Of a DNA stretch of 64,000 nucleotides, positions 38,801 to 47,751 are shown piece by piece. Each line of letters begins with the position of its first letter. Position 1 is the stretch's first letter. Below the pieces are notes generated by a model. The model was given only the letters and a program-made list of their open reading frames with translations. It had not been told where the DNA came from and did no database searches. The DNA comes from Lineus longissimus (taxonomy: Eukaryota > Nemertea > Pilidiophora > Heteronemertea > Lineidae): positions 2,790,001 through 2,854,000 of the forward strand of contig NC_088314.1 in the NCBI RefSeq assembly GCF_910592395.1. Reading direction: 5' to 3'. Made by a program: the position numbers and the translations under genes.

Positions 38801-41800
38801 CAAACTTGATATGTCGATGTATAATGATACCGGTAATTTGTTTATCCTATGGAGTAAATTCAATTTAACCAAAGGCTAAACATGGAGGCAGTGTCTTGCA
38901 TTGGCCTTCTAAAGTTTCGGGTATTCCGGGTACGTGTCAGAGGTCTTGATCCTGGAATGGGATATCGCACCAGGGCTTTCTAGAATGAGCCCAGTGTGTC
39001 AAAATTCCATCGTCATTTCTATTGTCCAGTATTTAACAGTCACAGTTCAGAAACATCAGTTTCTTCAGGTCATCAACACTAGCTTCATTCTAATTAATAT
39101 TGGCATCAAGGCGCGGTGGCACAACGGTTGAGCGTCGATCTTGTGGTCTGGAGGTCCCGGGTTCGATGCCCGGACGGTGCCATATTGCAATTCACAAATG
39201 GCTGAAAATATCATTGCGTACGCTAGATTGCGACTGCTTGGATCTCCCGAACGTTTTTTTTGATAGGCTGAGTCATATGTCAGGCAGACTCACTTATATA
39301 TTTTGTTAATAGTTAACTACTTCCTCTCTGCAATGATGTGGCTTCAAGTGTGCTTCTCCTCATTTGTCTCGATAGTAATTGAACGTTAATTCAGCACTCA
39401 ATGCAGTCAAAGGGGGAATTAATTTGGTCGGTTTCTCATTTCTCAGAAATACCAACATTAACCCGGCTGCAGATAAACTCTATTCAGGCTAATTACAGAG
39501 CTATTTGATAAGCTATCAAATGAGAATAGTAACATATCCTAGTTGACCTGTAAATTCGATTGATACATAAAAAATGTAAACTATACTCCGATACCATAAG
39601 TTTTGTGGAATTCATTTACAAGTAATGGGTTTACTTACAGTTGTCTCAAGGTGAGGTACATTTAGTGTTAAGTGGCTCTCTTTGTTGTGAAGTTGGCAGT
39701 ATTGCTGTCGGTGGTCGTACAGACAGACGCCTTACGAGTCCAACTTCATCAGCAACCTAACCTTGAAAACATCAACATTGTCATATACGTTTTACTTTTA
39801 AGTGCTTTTGTTTCATCGACTGGCCTGATCAGATTGCATTATGGCTGCATGCTGGTGTACGATCAGTGTACTGTTAATTGAATGACCTCTTTCATAAAAG
39901 GAAAAGGACGTATTTTATGGCCACTCGAAATAATGTATTGGTCTGTTTTACCTGAATAACGACAGAAAGTCGCAGACAGAAAATTGTTTGTATTTCATGA
40001 TATTCTGCTCCGAAAATCAAGAGAAATATCGTCACCCTCATGAAATAATTGCCCTTGGTATTACAAAGTATAATACATACACCTTCAAACTAGGGAAATA
40101 CTCACTCAGGTTCACAATAATCATCATAGAGAATGATTCTAGGTCGATTGCCAACTAATATTTTGACGAAATATTGAGGTCGACGGAATCGTGTCAAAAT
40201 AATGCTAAGAGACTAACCATATTCATATGACGATGACACATTTTTTAACGTTGATCTTTGGGGGCTTATCTCACTGCATGTGACAGGCAACCAAGTGCAA
40301 CCCAACCCTGTCCTATAACACCATTGGACAAGGAAACTTTCCATGAGTCTTCCATGTGACTGACCGGTGTAAAAGTAAAAAGTGTCCCCCCTGAAAAAAA
40401 GTGTCCGGCCCTATTGTATTCTGCAATATGGTTCTATAGAGACCCTGACAGTCAATAGCTCAGAGATTGAAGCGCATAATAGAATCCTTTGTTACCGGAC
40501 ATTTTATCCTAGGACATTTTAAACTTCTACACCGGCATACAGTTTCGATGGTTGTTCTTTTGGCTAATCTTTCACTGAGCTGCCATCGCTACATGTTCCG
40601 ATCTTAAACAAGCCTCCCTCCGGGTAAAGAGGTCGCGTAAACGATCGAGTTGATGCATTCCCTTCTTTACCCGTCTAAAAGGTGTGGAAGTGCCCCCGGT
40701 GGTACATTGAGCCTAATGATCACCTGGGGTCTCTAAACTGGAAAGAATGTCCTCCTTTGTGCTTCACCTGAAATGCATTGTCTCAGCGCACTTAAAATAA
40801 TTTTCTACGGAAAATATTTGTTTTTCCGATTCTTTGTGTGGAGTGCGGAGTTTTCTTTTATTTTCGACGGTGGCAGTGGTGTCCTTGCCGAGGGGGCAGA
40901 TTGCTTGAAGTGATACCTGAACAAAACGACAGACTGGTATTTTGACACAGGCTTGAAAAGGCCGGTTTTGATCTCTAAACGACAGTTCCTTTAATGTACA
41001 AAATATCATTTGACAGACATCGTCAACAACTGATGTACTTCGCAGACGTCTCGGTGAAGAAGTAGAAAACGCCCTGTGTACGGCTCTATTGTATTCTGAA
41101 GGATAATGGTTATGGTTCTTTAGGACCGTCAATACTGGTTCCTAACTAGATCAGTGTTACTATACAGTCAAGAGTAAAAAGTGAAAATGGTAAACAATGG
41201 CAATTAACAACGGTTACAAAAGTAATCAAGTTTCCATCTCGTTTAGATTACTTAATGAACACCAGAAACACCTGCTGCTTCACTCTTAAGATTTATTAGT
41301 AAAAACAACTTTATTTATGGTAGTTCCTATGGCAGAAACTGTGAAATTAGTAAAAACTAACCATTACATGTAATTAGTTGTTCCAACTAAAAAAAAGTAG
41401 TAAAAACGATTTTGATAGTTAAAACAACTAATTTCAGAGTCGGTGCAATAGCAACTACCAGAGTAGTAAAAAATTACTATTAAATACATGTAGTTCTTTT
41501 TACCCTTTAATTTAAAGAGTGCATTTGCATCAGCACTGAGTATTTATGTTCAATCAATTATCAAATTTTCAATTAGGTAAAATCCACACAACATGTATCT
41601 CAGTAAAACATGCCGAGTGCGCTATTGCAACGAGCTGATGTCCATGGTCCGAACATTTGGTAAGGCTAAAACCACATCAAACCTATCGAAATACTTCAGC
41701 GGGTTATCTGGTATACATGCTTATTAGCTGTACATGCCTCAGGTTATTTGGGTGTATTACTAAATATTGTCCACCCAGGGTCAACACCATTAAACATTGA

Positions 41801-44800
41801 CGCAAGACCATAATGGTCGAGTGGCAAGATTAACTCTTAATGATCCAGATACATTAAAATGTTAGTACCGTTACGTTATATTGCAAACGGTTTATGACAC
41901 ATTGGTTTCCCTCCCCCAACAACCCATTATTAAGGTACCGCTGGTATCATCAGGGTTTTTGTTCAGGTTAGGACCCTATTTTATGACGCCACACACCAGG
42001 CCTTCATACTCGGTACTTCGTCGTTTGTATAGATTGCTAAACCTGCCTATTATCGTGCTTTCCCAAAACACAGCTACTGTCATCAAAATCAGTTCATAAT
42101 GAGCAAACGGAAATTAATATTCCAGGGCTACGTGATGAAATGTGTCAATGTTTGTAATTATCAGAAGCGTTTTGACAAAATTTGTTCTATAATTGCCAAG
42201 CGAGTCTCGCCGAAGTGACCCAGAGCCAGAAAATCTGCACAAATTACACAAAAGTGGTCTGCAGGTGCTCCTCCTAGATCATGTTCGCTTCTAAAATAAC
42301 TCAGTGGTAGGCCATTACAAATTGAATGGAACCAATCTGTACATGTATAATGATATGCATGTACCATTATATACAACTTAAATACTGCCAATACATTTTG
42401 TAATGCGATGCACGCACCCGCCTGCCTCCAAGCCACGCGTCATTTCATGATGGAGGTATCAACGTTTCAGCTTCCCTTTGTTCCCCAGTTAATAAGAGGC
42501 CACGACTCAGAGTGGCAACCCTCAGCGCCGGAACACATATGGATCAGCCGCTGACCGCAACATTAAGATATTGAAGTCTTTGTTATGATCTCCTTTCGAG
42601 ATCGGGCAAAGCTGCTTGAGTGGAACGAGAAGTTCATCCAAGTCCGTGTGAAAAGGCAAGAAGTCCAAGGGAGGTTCCTAAAAAAGGTCAATCATCGGCC
42701 AAGTGTTCACTGATACTAGTAGGATTTCCAGGGGGCATGAGTCACAATGATACAGTTTGTAAATTGACACTTCAGGTTATTCCCCACCTTCCCCGGATGA
42801 AAGGTCAAAACTCCAGCCCAACTAAACACCACTCAATTGATGAGTGGAGTGACCAGCGGACAGTCTTTATTTCAGTCGAAATTCAAGATGACTGCCATAT
42901 AGCCGCCATATTGGACAAATGTCGACGCTGATAATCGAATAGAAAGACGTGAATGAACACGTAACTCGTGGTGAAGATAGCAGACATCTTTTCTGGGTCT
43001 ATTACAAGAAAATCGAGGTACATACATGTACTCTTATCGTTATTAGGATTCCCAGTTCAGTTACAGGAAAATCGGTTTTTCGAAGGTATAGGTATACATC
43101 AAATGCGTATCACAGCGAATAGGAGAAGCCTTTTACACGTTCTTGGAAATTGGTCTGCTGAGTTCAGTTTCAGAACACCCAGGGGAACCAACACCAAATT
43201 GGCTCCAGACTCGCACACCTTTAGTTTCTGGCGATGTGCCTGGTCATTCAACTCTTCACTGGCTTATAGAAATCTTAAAGTACTGAAGAATGACAGTAAC
43301 GATTTGCCTTTTGAACAGGGAGTTAAGAGATCGTACTTTTGATTGTAGTGCAGCACTGCAGTTTCCTTTATTTCAATCAAGGTAAAATCCAAGATGTAAT
43401 CCAAAATGGCTGTACCTCATCAGGGATTCATCAGAACCAAACTACAAATGGGACAGAACTGCCTGTCACAGGGCAAACATGCGCTGCATGTTGCTATACA
43501 TCTGTGGCGTTGCACAAAAAAGAATAAGCACTGTCAAATCAATTATTTTTCTCGTATCAAAACGGTTCTCTATAATCCATCAACTTGATTTATGACTAAC
43601 TGTTGGTTTTTGTATCATTTTCCCAGTAGTTTGTTGCTTATTATCAACAACAAAAGGTAGTGATTGAGCTGTCCTACTGATCCAGACAGTGAAGGTTTTG
43701 TCAGTGTCCAATGTCAGTGTCATCATGATACCCCTAGCCTATGAATAAATCGTCGGGAAATGATTTTAGATGTATTCGAAAAAACGCCGCGCCACGCCTG
43801 AGACGGATCCACAACAGTATGACCATAATGGGCGCGCAATTCTATGCAGGTCTATTGGCGGATTGTGGCATCGAAGAATTTATACAGAATCTAGGAAAGT
43901 ATTTCACCACTTAATTTTGGTAGTACAGTTAATATTTAAGTAGGTACTTTGTTAGGCCCGTGGATTAATAAAAACAAACTTGCACTCATGCTGTCGTGAA
44001 AGCTAGCAGTAAGTCGGATAATCTGATCAATCAATCTTAATTTTCTACAAAGTGGTACGACTTTGCCTTATTACTAAACGAATTATAACTATATGTACAC
44101 TGACCGTTAAGAGCATAATTTTCTTCAATTCTATCAGAAAAGCTCGGCTAGCAAGACCCAAGGGCATCTGGGATTTGATTGTTGGTCCATGACCCTATGC
44201 ATGACTAGACTGCAAAACCTTCTGTCTTCTTATGACCGTGTCCATTGTGGCTCATCGAAGGTGATGGAGAAGGAAGACCACTGCTGACCGTACCTTGACC
44301 CAATCGAAGGACCGCAAATCACAATACAAACCTCAATACATCGGAATGTCCAGTGCATATACACTTTGTAATTATATCCTTCACCAAATTAGCTTAATGT
44401 CCCCTAATTTTGTGTGTCTGCTTGAAAGTATTTGCTGCCTCCCGCAGGTCGCGGTGAAAGGGCTTGACTTGATTCTATGCATTAGCTCTCTTCCGATGTT
44501 AACCGTCTCCTTTAAAGGATGTGGCGTGGTAATAAAGCTATTACTCAGTCTACAGACTATTGAAGAGCATACCGTGAAGATGCTCAATAACCAGTTGTAT
44601 GTATGTCATGGAAGTCATAGGGACTATACTATGTAAGTCACGATACGAATGACAAATGACCTGTTGCACCAATTTTAAACGAGATCGAACCAGACTTTGA
44701 CTTGGCATCTTCTTGATGTCGTCAAATCAAACGGCATATTTGCAAGTTGACATAAGATATTGCAATAACTGTTGTAAACCTTACATTATTGGATACATAT

Positions 44801-47751
44801 CGTGTATTTGCCATTTGTAGTTCAACGAAACTTGTTATATACAAAACTTTGTGAGCGTTTAACATCTTTGAATAACCACATGCAGGGAGCATGTCTTCTT
44901 GACAACATCGAACAACGTGGCTAAGAAATGGTTAATTATAACATAATTTCATGGATTAATAAGCACAATATTGAGTTGGCCCGACGGCCTAATTTCCAGT
45001 CCATGAGGATTTGATAAAGTTAATTAAGAGAATGATCGGTACACTAGCCTAGTTTAGTAGCATACACTCATGTAGATATGTTACACTCTACACCTCCACA
45101 ACTCGCGTTAGTTGAAATTTTCGGCAGAAACTGCCATCGAACTCATTGGCGGCTTTGCTTCTTTGCCGCACACCTACATTGTAACACACAGGATCACAAC
45201 GGCTCGGTGTGGGACCCAATAAGCTGCAGCCAGATACAACCCAGGGAAAGGACGCATAAGATACGAAAAAGAGCAGTTACCAAAGACAGCTGAACTTTGG
45301 AGGACTTGTACAACCCACCCTGGTCCAAAAGCCAGGTTGATATGTTTGCAAACGAGTTACAGGGAGAATTCGGTTCTACTTCTTTGCACTATTAACAAAG
45401 GTGGGCATGCACCAAACGACCCCACTTATGTAAATACTCATGACTATTGTTTGAATTCGTGCTAAAGGCTGGTACAGTAACACCTTTAGGCTCTAACTAA
45501 TCATTCCCGCAGTGTCTGCTGCACTTTTCATGAAATGATCAAACAATCGTGATGATTTCATCAAATGTTTTACCTTGACCCTTGGGGTCCAGGCAGACAA
45601 TGTGACCTTGACCTTGACGTGTAGAAGACCGTGACCTCATGAACAACAACAGACGACACTGATATCTTCTTGGGGTGTTGAAGATACCAGATCAGCTGTA
45701 ACTAGTCTCGTTCGGTATGGAATGATCATGTATACAGGCGATGAAACATAATATTGACCTTGACCCGGCTTGACCTTGAACTAATATTGAGATGATGACA
45801 TCAGTGGCCCGATGGCAGAGATAATGAAAGTTGAACCACAGATTAGTTGCACCTTATAATTCAAATCTCCTAGATCACGCTCAATTCAATTCTTCCGTTC
45901 TCCTCATCCTATTGCGAGACACTCCCTTTATCCTCAATAATCAACCGTGCGCATCTTCAAAATGAAAACCTGTCCCTTCCTGATATCATGACAATGGATT
46001 GGCCATCTTCAGTAGACAGAGAGGTTATTTTAGGCGACGACGCAACGGGTCATTTTATTCGTATCCTTGGCTTGATAAAAGGAATTAATTGTGATCAGTG
46101 AGGAAGAAAACGGTCTACTTTTTCCATCGTGTGGCTAGGACGTGGCTTTTCTCTGGATGCAGTTTCGGTATTAGTCTTCAGAGAGACGAACACGAACTTC
46201 CAATGCGTATAGGCTATAGACTACCAATGCAGGGTCGAGTCAGTTGTCTGCAACACGGACCAAGGTCAGCCTGCATCACTGTTGAGGTCACGCCAAGGCA
46301 AGGTCATATAGGGCAAGGTCAGCGCACAGCACTACCACCGGCGGGGTAGGCCGAGGTGTAACTGTAAGATCAATGTCGTGACTGTACGATATGTAGTCAT
46401 TTGTTTATCGCATACATGTGATTACTTTATAGTTCATCGACAGATATTTCCATGCCAAAGATCAATTTAGTTGCAAATCAGATTAACATGTTCGACCTTC
46501 AAGTAGAGGAAAAGTGAAAGGGATGTTTTTATTGTTCAAACTGATTTATGGTATGGTCAATATCAAACAAAGCGCTTATCAAATTAAGTAGGCCTATATT
46601 GTAAAAGCAGACAAGTACTTGTTCAGATGAGCTCTTAATTGAAAATCAATGATATTTGACATCAGTGCATTTTATCTAGGACCAAAATATACCTAAGTAT
46701 GTGAGTACTGACGCCGTGTTGAAGAGAGCAAGGGGATCCTCAGGTTTTTTCACCTCGTAACATCCCTATGTATATTCTGCCTCAAAATGTACACAAATCT
46801 CAGCCAAGTTAAACTGAACCAAGTCCGTGCAGTTGCAATAAGTACAGGGACAGTGATAAACGACTTTCTCAAAAGAATTCAAGACTGTACTTTTAACAAT
46901 GGTAGAAGACGAAAAGGCGCTGCTACGGTTTGATGCTGCTACGGTTTGATTCTCCCACGCATCCATAAATAACAAGGGTCTAAAACAGTGCTCACAAGAT
47001 TAATTTTGGATTGTAATTGTAGCGCAAACCCCGCGCAGTCAAGTCTAATACGACACCGTCCGTCGCATGGTTCCATCTTTGCATTCGATCAGATCATCAA
47101 TTCGAAGTTGGGTAGGGGGCCAAACAACATGAAAGTGCGGACCAATGGTGTCTTTTTTCTTTCATATTTCTTCGAATGCAACGTCACTGGCAACTATACG
47201 GCACCTGCGAATTCTGGCCGGGACGCATTCTCCAACATGTTATGTTAGCAGAGGATGAAAAATAAATGTTGTTTACAAAGCAGTCGTATTACTGGTAGCG
47301 CTTACATGAAAATATCACAACATTGAAATGTAACCCGAAAGAACCTTTGTGTTGGGCGATTAAGATCTTGTAGTGATGGATGCCCGGCCGTCGAGACCTG
47401 CGTCGAGACAGGGCGACTCTCTTAATGCATGCTCTGGACAATTCCATGGTCAACTTTGACATATCTTTTCAAAACTGATTTATGCCTCAACATTAATACA
47501 CACATTTTGATTTGGTCTTTAATATTTCGTAACGTTCGATGATTTAAAGGTTTACATTGTAAACCATATTTACTATAGCCTGCAATATTACAAAAGTCAC
47601 ACACCACTCCTGAGTTGAATAAAGCAAAAAAGTTAAATATAAAACACTTGATTTCGTTGACAATGCCTGCCGTAAAAATAAAATTCCACTTACCTTTTAT
47701 GAAGTTGAATGAGGAGAGGAAAACCAGGGTGAAAATCACTAAGTTTTGCAT
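14679..47751 (-). CDS. Large secreted Cys-rich modular protein with two C-terminal fibronectin type II domains; 21 exons
   Basis: Exons (listed separately) join into one 4107-nt frame, 1368 aa plus stop; all 20 introns are phase 1 and GT-AG. Order: signal peptide (1-19); five short B-type modules (about 20-222); an A+B module split over two exons (222-327); ten full A+B modules, one per exon (327-1177); a half A module with a Thr-rich linker (1177-1255); two FN2 domains (1255-1368). The full module has eight Cys: C-x6-C-x9-C-x8-9-C-x-C, then C-x(17-19)-C-x4-C, with DG and VPxG motifs. It is loosely VWC-like, but I do not recognise it as a named domain. FN2 domains usually bind collagen or glycans, so an extracellular-matrix, mucus, adhesive or cuticle role is plausible (inference). 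Nothing looks broken. Further exons could hide in the 14.6-kb first intron. Confidence 0.85.
15044..15223 (-). CDS. Modular gene exon 20: fibronectin type II domain 1
   Basis: 180 nt, phase 1-1. The FN2 signature is clear: NCVFPFIYDGYEYDDC, then PWCSTTGNFDNDGKKGFC, with all four Cys and the conserved aromatics. Confidence 0.92.
15470..15703 (-). CDS. Modular gene exon 19: A half-module plus Thr-rich linker
   Basis: 234 nt, phase 1-1. DCKSTDGQC, DIFPC, DRCKC form an A half. Where a B half would follow there is a Thr/Pro/Ala-rich stretch (TTTTAAPTTTTTTTTEAP) with no Cys, a likely O-glycosylated mucin-type spacer before the FN2 domains. Confidence 0.86.
15839..16087 (-). CDS. Modular gene exon 18: full A+B module 10
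   Basis: 249 nt, phase 1-1. GCQTADGDC, VNFPC, PGCKC, YGC, DC, YIC. Donor ACAG|GTAGGC. Confidence 0.87.
16267..16521 (-). CDS. Modular gene exon 17: full A+B module 9
   Basis: 255 nt, phase 1-1. ECKTAENTC, KNFPC, PNCQC, PTEC, NC, YSC. An N-C-T sequon lies in the B half. Donor GTTC|GTAAGT. Confidence 0.87.
17099..17347 (-). CDS. Modular gene exon 16: full A+B module 8
   Basis: 249 nt, phase 1-1. ECMTYDGEC, KDFTC, DHCSC, YFVDGC, DC, YRC. Same length as exon 15 with long shared stretches, which suggests a recent exon duplication. Confidence 0.87.
17695..17943 (-). CDS. Modular gene exon 15: full A+B module 7
   Basis: 249 nt, phase 1-1. ECITFDKQC, QDFTC, EHCSC, YFVDGC, NC, YKC. It shares YFVDGC and YVATGDTIT with exon 16 and is its closest relative. 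Confidence 0.87.
18466..18720 (-). CDS. Modular gene exon 14: full A+B module 6
   Basis: 255 nt, phase 1-1. ACKAADGTCVPPG, KDFEC, PSCSC, PTEC, NC, YKC. Close to the consensus of the family. Confidence 0.87.
19228..19491 (-). CDS. Modular gene exon 13: full A+B module 5
   Basis: 264 nt, phase 1-1. ECKTADDTC, GFPC, PKCTC, GAC, DC, HQC. Donor GTTG|GTAAGG. The open frame continues into the intron, but the donor phase matches its neighbours. Confidence 0.86.
19815..20069 (-). CDS. Modular gene exon 12: full A+B module 4
   Basis: 255 nt, phase 1-1. DCKETNGRC, ANFEC, SNCKC, EGC, DC, HKC. Donor GTTG|GTGAGT. Confidence 0.86.
20276..20557 (-). CDS. Modular gene exon 11: full A+B module 3, longest
   Basis: 282 nt, phase 1-1. 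Eight Cys with an insertion of about 12 residues between the A and B halves (around MVEKPVAKMENG). Confidence 0.86.
21151..21182. repeat. Perfect 32-bp palindrome inside a longer fold-back
   Basis: AGAATTCATAAAGACT is followed at once by its exact reverse complement, with no spacer. Beyond one A/A mismatch the arms continue as TATCA/TGATA. After a 4-nt insert on the left they continue as CATCAC/GTGATG. It lies in the intron between modular-gene exons 10 and 11. Confidence 0.9.
22155..22400 (-). CDS. Modular gene exon 10: full A+B module 2
   Basis: 246 nt, phase 1-1, the same length as exon 9. Eight Cys: ECITFDNDC, KDFPC, QHCAC, NGC, NC, YKC. An N-C-T sequon may be glycosylated. Confidence 0.86.
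23597..23842 (-). CDS. Modular gene exon 9: full A+B module 1
   Basis: 246 nt, phase 1-1, eight Cys: DCKTADDTC, SDFAC, ERCKC, TSC, DVC, YRC. The acceptor CTCAAG is weak and the donor is GAAG|GTAGAA. Confidence 0.85.
24610..24756 (-). CDS. Modular gene exon 8: B half-module alone
   Basis: 147 nt, phase 1-1. GCLGPDGSLVKP, then FNC and FKC. It completes the module begun in exon 7. Acceptor TTGCAG, donor AAGG|GTAGGT. Confidence 0.8.
24962..25031 (+). mobile_element. Degenerate tRNA-derived SINE head (candidate)
   Basis: TGGCCTAGTG resembles a Pol III A box and TTTCGATCCC, about 40 nt on, resembles a B box (GGTTCGANNCC). The acceptor stem does not pair, so it is not a working tRNA. It lies in the intron between modular-gene exons 7 and 8. 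Confidence 0.33.
25752..25919 (-). CDS. Modular gene exon 7: A half-module alone
   Basis: 168 nt, phase 1-1. It encodes GCLAADGSC, SRDFSC and ERCKC, a complete five-Cys A half, then a Cys-free linker. The matching B half is in the next exon, so this module is interrupted by an intron exactly between its halves. Confidence 0.83.
26043..26165 (-). CDS. Modular gene exon 6: B-type module 5
   Basis: 123 nt, phase 1-1. TC..SGERVLYGNRF..GC and FKC, the three-Cys B pattern. Donor ACGG|GTAAGG. Confidence 0.82.
26492..26620 (-). CDS. Modular gene exon 5: B-type module 4
   Basis: 129 nt, phase 1-1. CSYYNQCIPVG start and DYTC end, with a polar tail. Acceptor TTTCAG, donor AACA|GTAAGT. Confidence 0.78.
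27420..27535 (+). repeat. Diverged tandem duplication, about 78-bp period
   Basis: A purine-rich segment (AAAGAGTAAGGGGAAGGGAA...) near 27420-27457 recurs near 27498-27535 with substitutions, sharing GGGAACGTGTA. It lies in the intron between modular-gene exons 4 and 5. Confidence 0.5.
27978..28097 (-). CDS. Modular gene exon 4: B-type module 3
   Basis: 120 nt, phase 1-1. CERADGTC followed by VGETYNYYC and VYRC. It carries both the DG-x-C start of A halves and the C-x4-C end of B halves. A basic patch (RRPRRKK) precedes the donor. Confidence 0.83.
28447..28910 (+). repeat. Recurrent RAAGCARTR-like motif, spaced roughly 30-60 bp
   Basis: (A/G)AAGCA(A/G)T-type words recur at about 28447, 28478, 28549, 28597, 28659, 28715, 28761, 28809 and 28900, with weaker ones at 28520 and 28822. 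The sequence between them is not clearly alike, so this is either a very degenerate tandem array or a motif cluster. It lies in the intron between modular-gene exons 3 and 4. Confidence 0.35.
29610..29751. mobile_element. Miniature inverted-repeat element (MITE), 142 bp
   Basis: Terminal inverted repeats of about 35 bp: the left end has CCGGTTGTTCAAAATAG then TTTTGTCACTAAC, and the right end read in reverse has CCAGTTGTTCAAAGCAA then TTTTGTCACTAAC. There is no coding capacity. It lies about 200 bp from modular-gene exon 3. Confidence 0.75.
29961..30077 (-). CDS. Modular gene exon 3: B-type module 2
   Basis: 117 nt, phase 1-1, the same length as exon 2. Four Cys: CERSDRSC, then VGATYQYFC and TYKC. 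Acceptor TTCTAG, donor CAAG|GTACTG. Confidence 0.82.
30235..30264 (+). repeat. 15-bp tandem duplication
   Basis: AGCCATGCTTTCTGC occurs twice head to tail, at 30235-30249 and 30250-30264. Confidence 0.85.
32923..33039 (-). CDS. Modular gene exon 2: B-type module 1
   Basis: 117 nt, phase 1-1. Acceptor TTGCAG, donor GCTG|GTAAGA. Three Cys in the B pattern: NC, then RYSLGEEWTQYC and FRC. Confidence 0.8.
34160..34260 (+). repeat. Imperfect (CATAGA)n-type microsatellite
   Basis: Many ACATAGA and ACATAGAC words in a row with interruptions, typical of a decaying hexanucleotide repeat. Confidence 0.75.
35864..35917. repeat. Inverted repeat with about 21-bp arms
   Basis: Poly-A followed by TTGGCATTTGAAA (35864-35884) faces TTTCAAAGCCAA followed by poly-T (35896-35917) over an 11-nt loop. 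Outer GAAGAAA (about 35845) and TTTCTTC (about 35928) may extend it, suggesting an old fold-back element. Confidence 0.6.
36077..36116 (+). repeat. 10-bp minisatellite, four copies
   Basis: GAGATTGGAC three times, then AAGATTGGAC. The open frame that crosses it is a product of the repeat. Confidence 0.9.
37138..37252 (+). repeat. (GAT)n trinucleotide-rich tract
   Basis: Interrupted GATGAT/GACGAC repeats, purest at about 37194-37252. Confidence 0.85.
39111..39182 (+). mobile_element. tRNA-like element, probably a SINE head or tRNA pseudogene
   Basis: GGCGCGG (39111-39117) pairs with CGGTGCC at the end apart from one G/G mismatch and one wobble. A perfect T-arm (CCGGG TTCGATG CCCGG) and good A-box (TGGCACAACGGTTGAG) and B-box sequences are present. 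The anticodon stem does not form in any register I tried, so a working tRNA is unlikely and a Pol III-driven SINE is favoured. Confidence 0.55.
40055..40120 (+). repeat. Dispersed repeat family, copy 1
   Basis: About 65 bp beginning TTGGTATTACAAAG and including AATACATACACCTTCAAACT and CTCAGGTTCACAATAA. A second copy is at 59164-59228 in the same orientation. Confidence 0.8.
41281..41521. mobile_element. MITE-like fold-back element, 241 bp
   Basis: The ends are inverted: CACTCTTAAGATTTATTAGT at the left against CACTCTTTAAATTAAAGGGT read from the right, both continuing into AAAA-AAC. The interior is AT-rich with several GTAGT/ACTAC words and no frame. No clear target-site duplication was seen. 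Confidence 0.6.
45571..45780 (+). repeat. TGACCTTGACC-type motif cluster 1
   Basis: Repeated ACCTTGACC words, including TGACCTTGACCTTGACGT near 45603. The reverse complement TCAAGGTCA is the consensus for ERR/NR5A-type nuclear receptors. Related AAGGTCA words lie at 46259-46321. It may equally be debris of a simple repeat. Confidence 0.5.
47694..47751 (-). CDS. Modular gene exon 1: signal peptide
   Basis: 58 nt. The ATG at 47751-47749 is followed by a hydrophobic leader, MQNLVIFTLVFLSSFNFIK, and ends one base into a codon at AAAG|GTAAGT. It is assigned to this gene because it is the first upstream minus-strand signal-peptide exon and its phase-1 end fits the next exon. The join across 14.6 kb is inferred. 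Confidence 0.65.

Larger units (their letters stand above)
33040..47693 (-). other. 14.65-kb first intron of the modular gene
   Basis: No exon matching the module family or any other protein family was recognised in either strand. It holds microsatellites, a minisatellite, two fold-back sequences, a tRNA-like element, one copy of a dispersed repeat and a TGACCTTGA cluster, each listed separately. Extra exons of this gene or a nested gene could have been missed. Confidence 0.45.

Noticed and set aside
39111-39182. Functional tRNA gene
   Set aside because: The anticodon stem does not pair in any register tried; kept only as a SINE or pseudogene candidate.
39672-39881. 70-codon frame with a leader-like hydrophobic start
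   Set aside because: It begins with GTG, not ATG, and has no domain, splice context or Cys pattern; probably chance.
40764-41132. 122-codon minus-strand frame with several Cys, considered as an extra modular-gene exon
   Set aside because: It lacks the DG...G...C-x4-C pattern and has no splice sites in phase 1.
42161-42436. Minus-strand frame containing CxxC-like pairs, considered as a PHD or RING finger
   Set aside because: The spacing does not form a complete zinc-finger signature and there is no support from neighbouring exons.
46766-46975. Minus-strand frame with a CxCxxCxC cluster near modular-gene exon 1
   Set aside because: The Cys spacing does not fit the A or B halves and no phase-1 acceptor and donor pair frames it.
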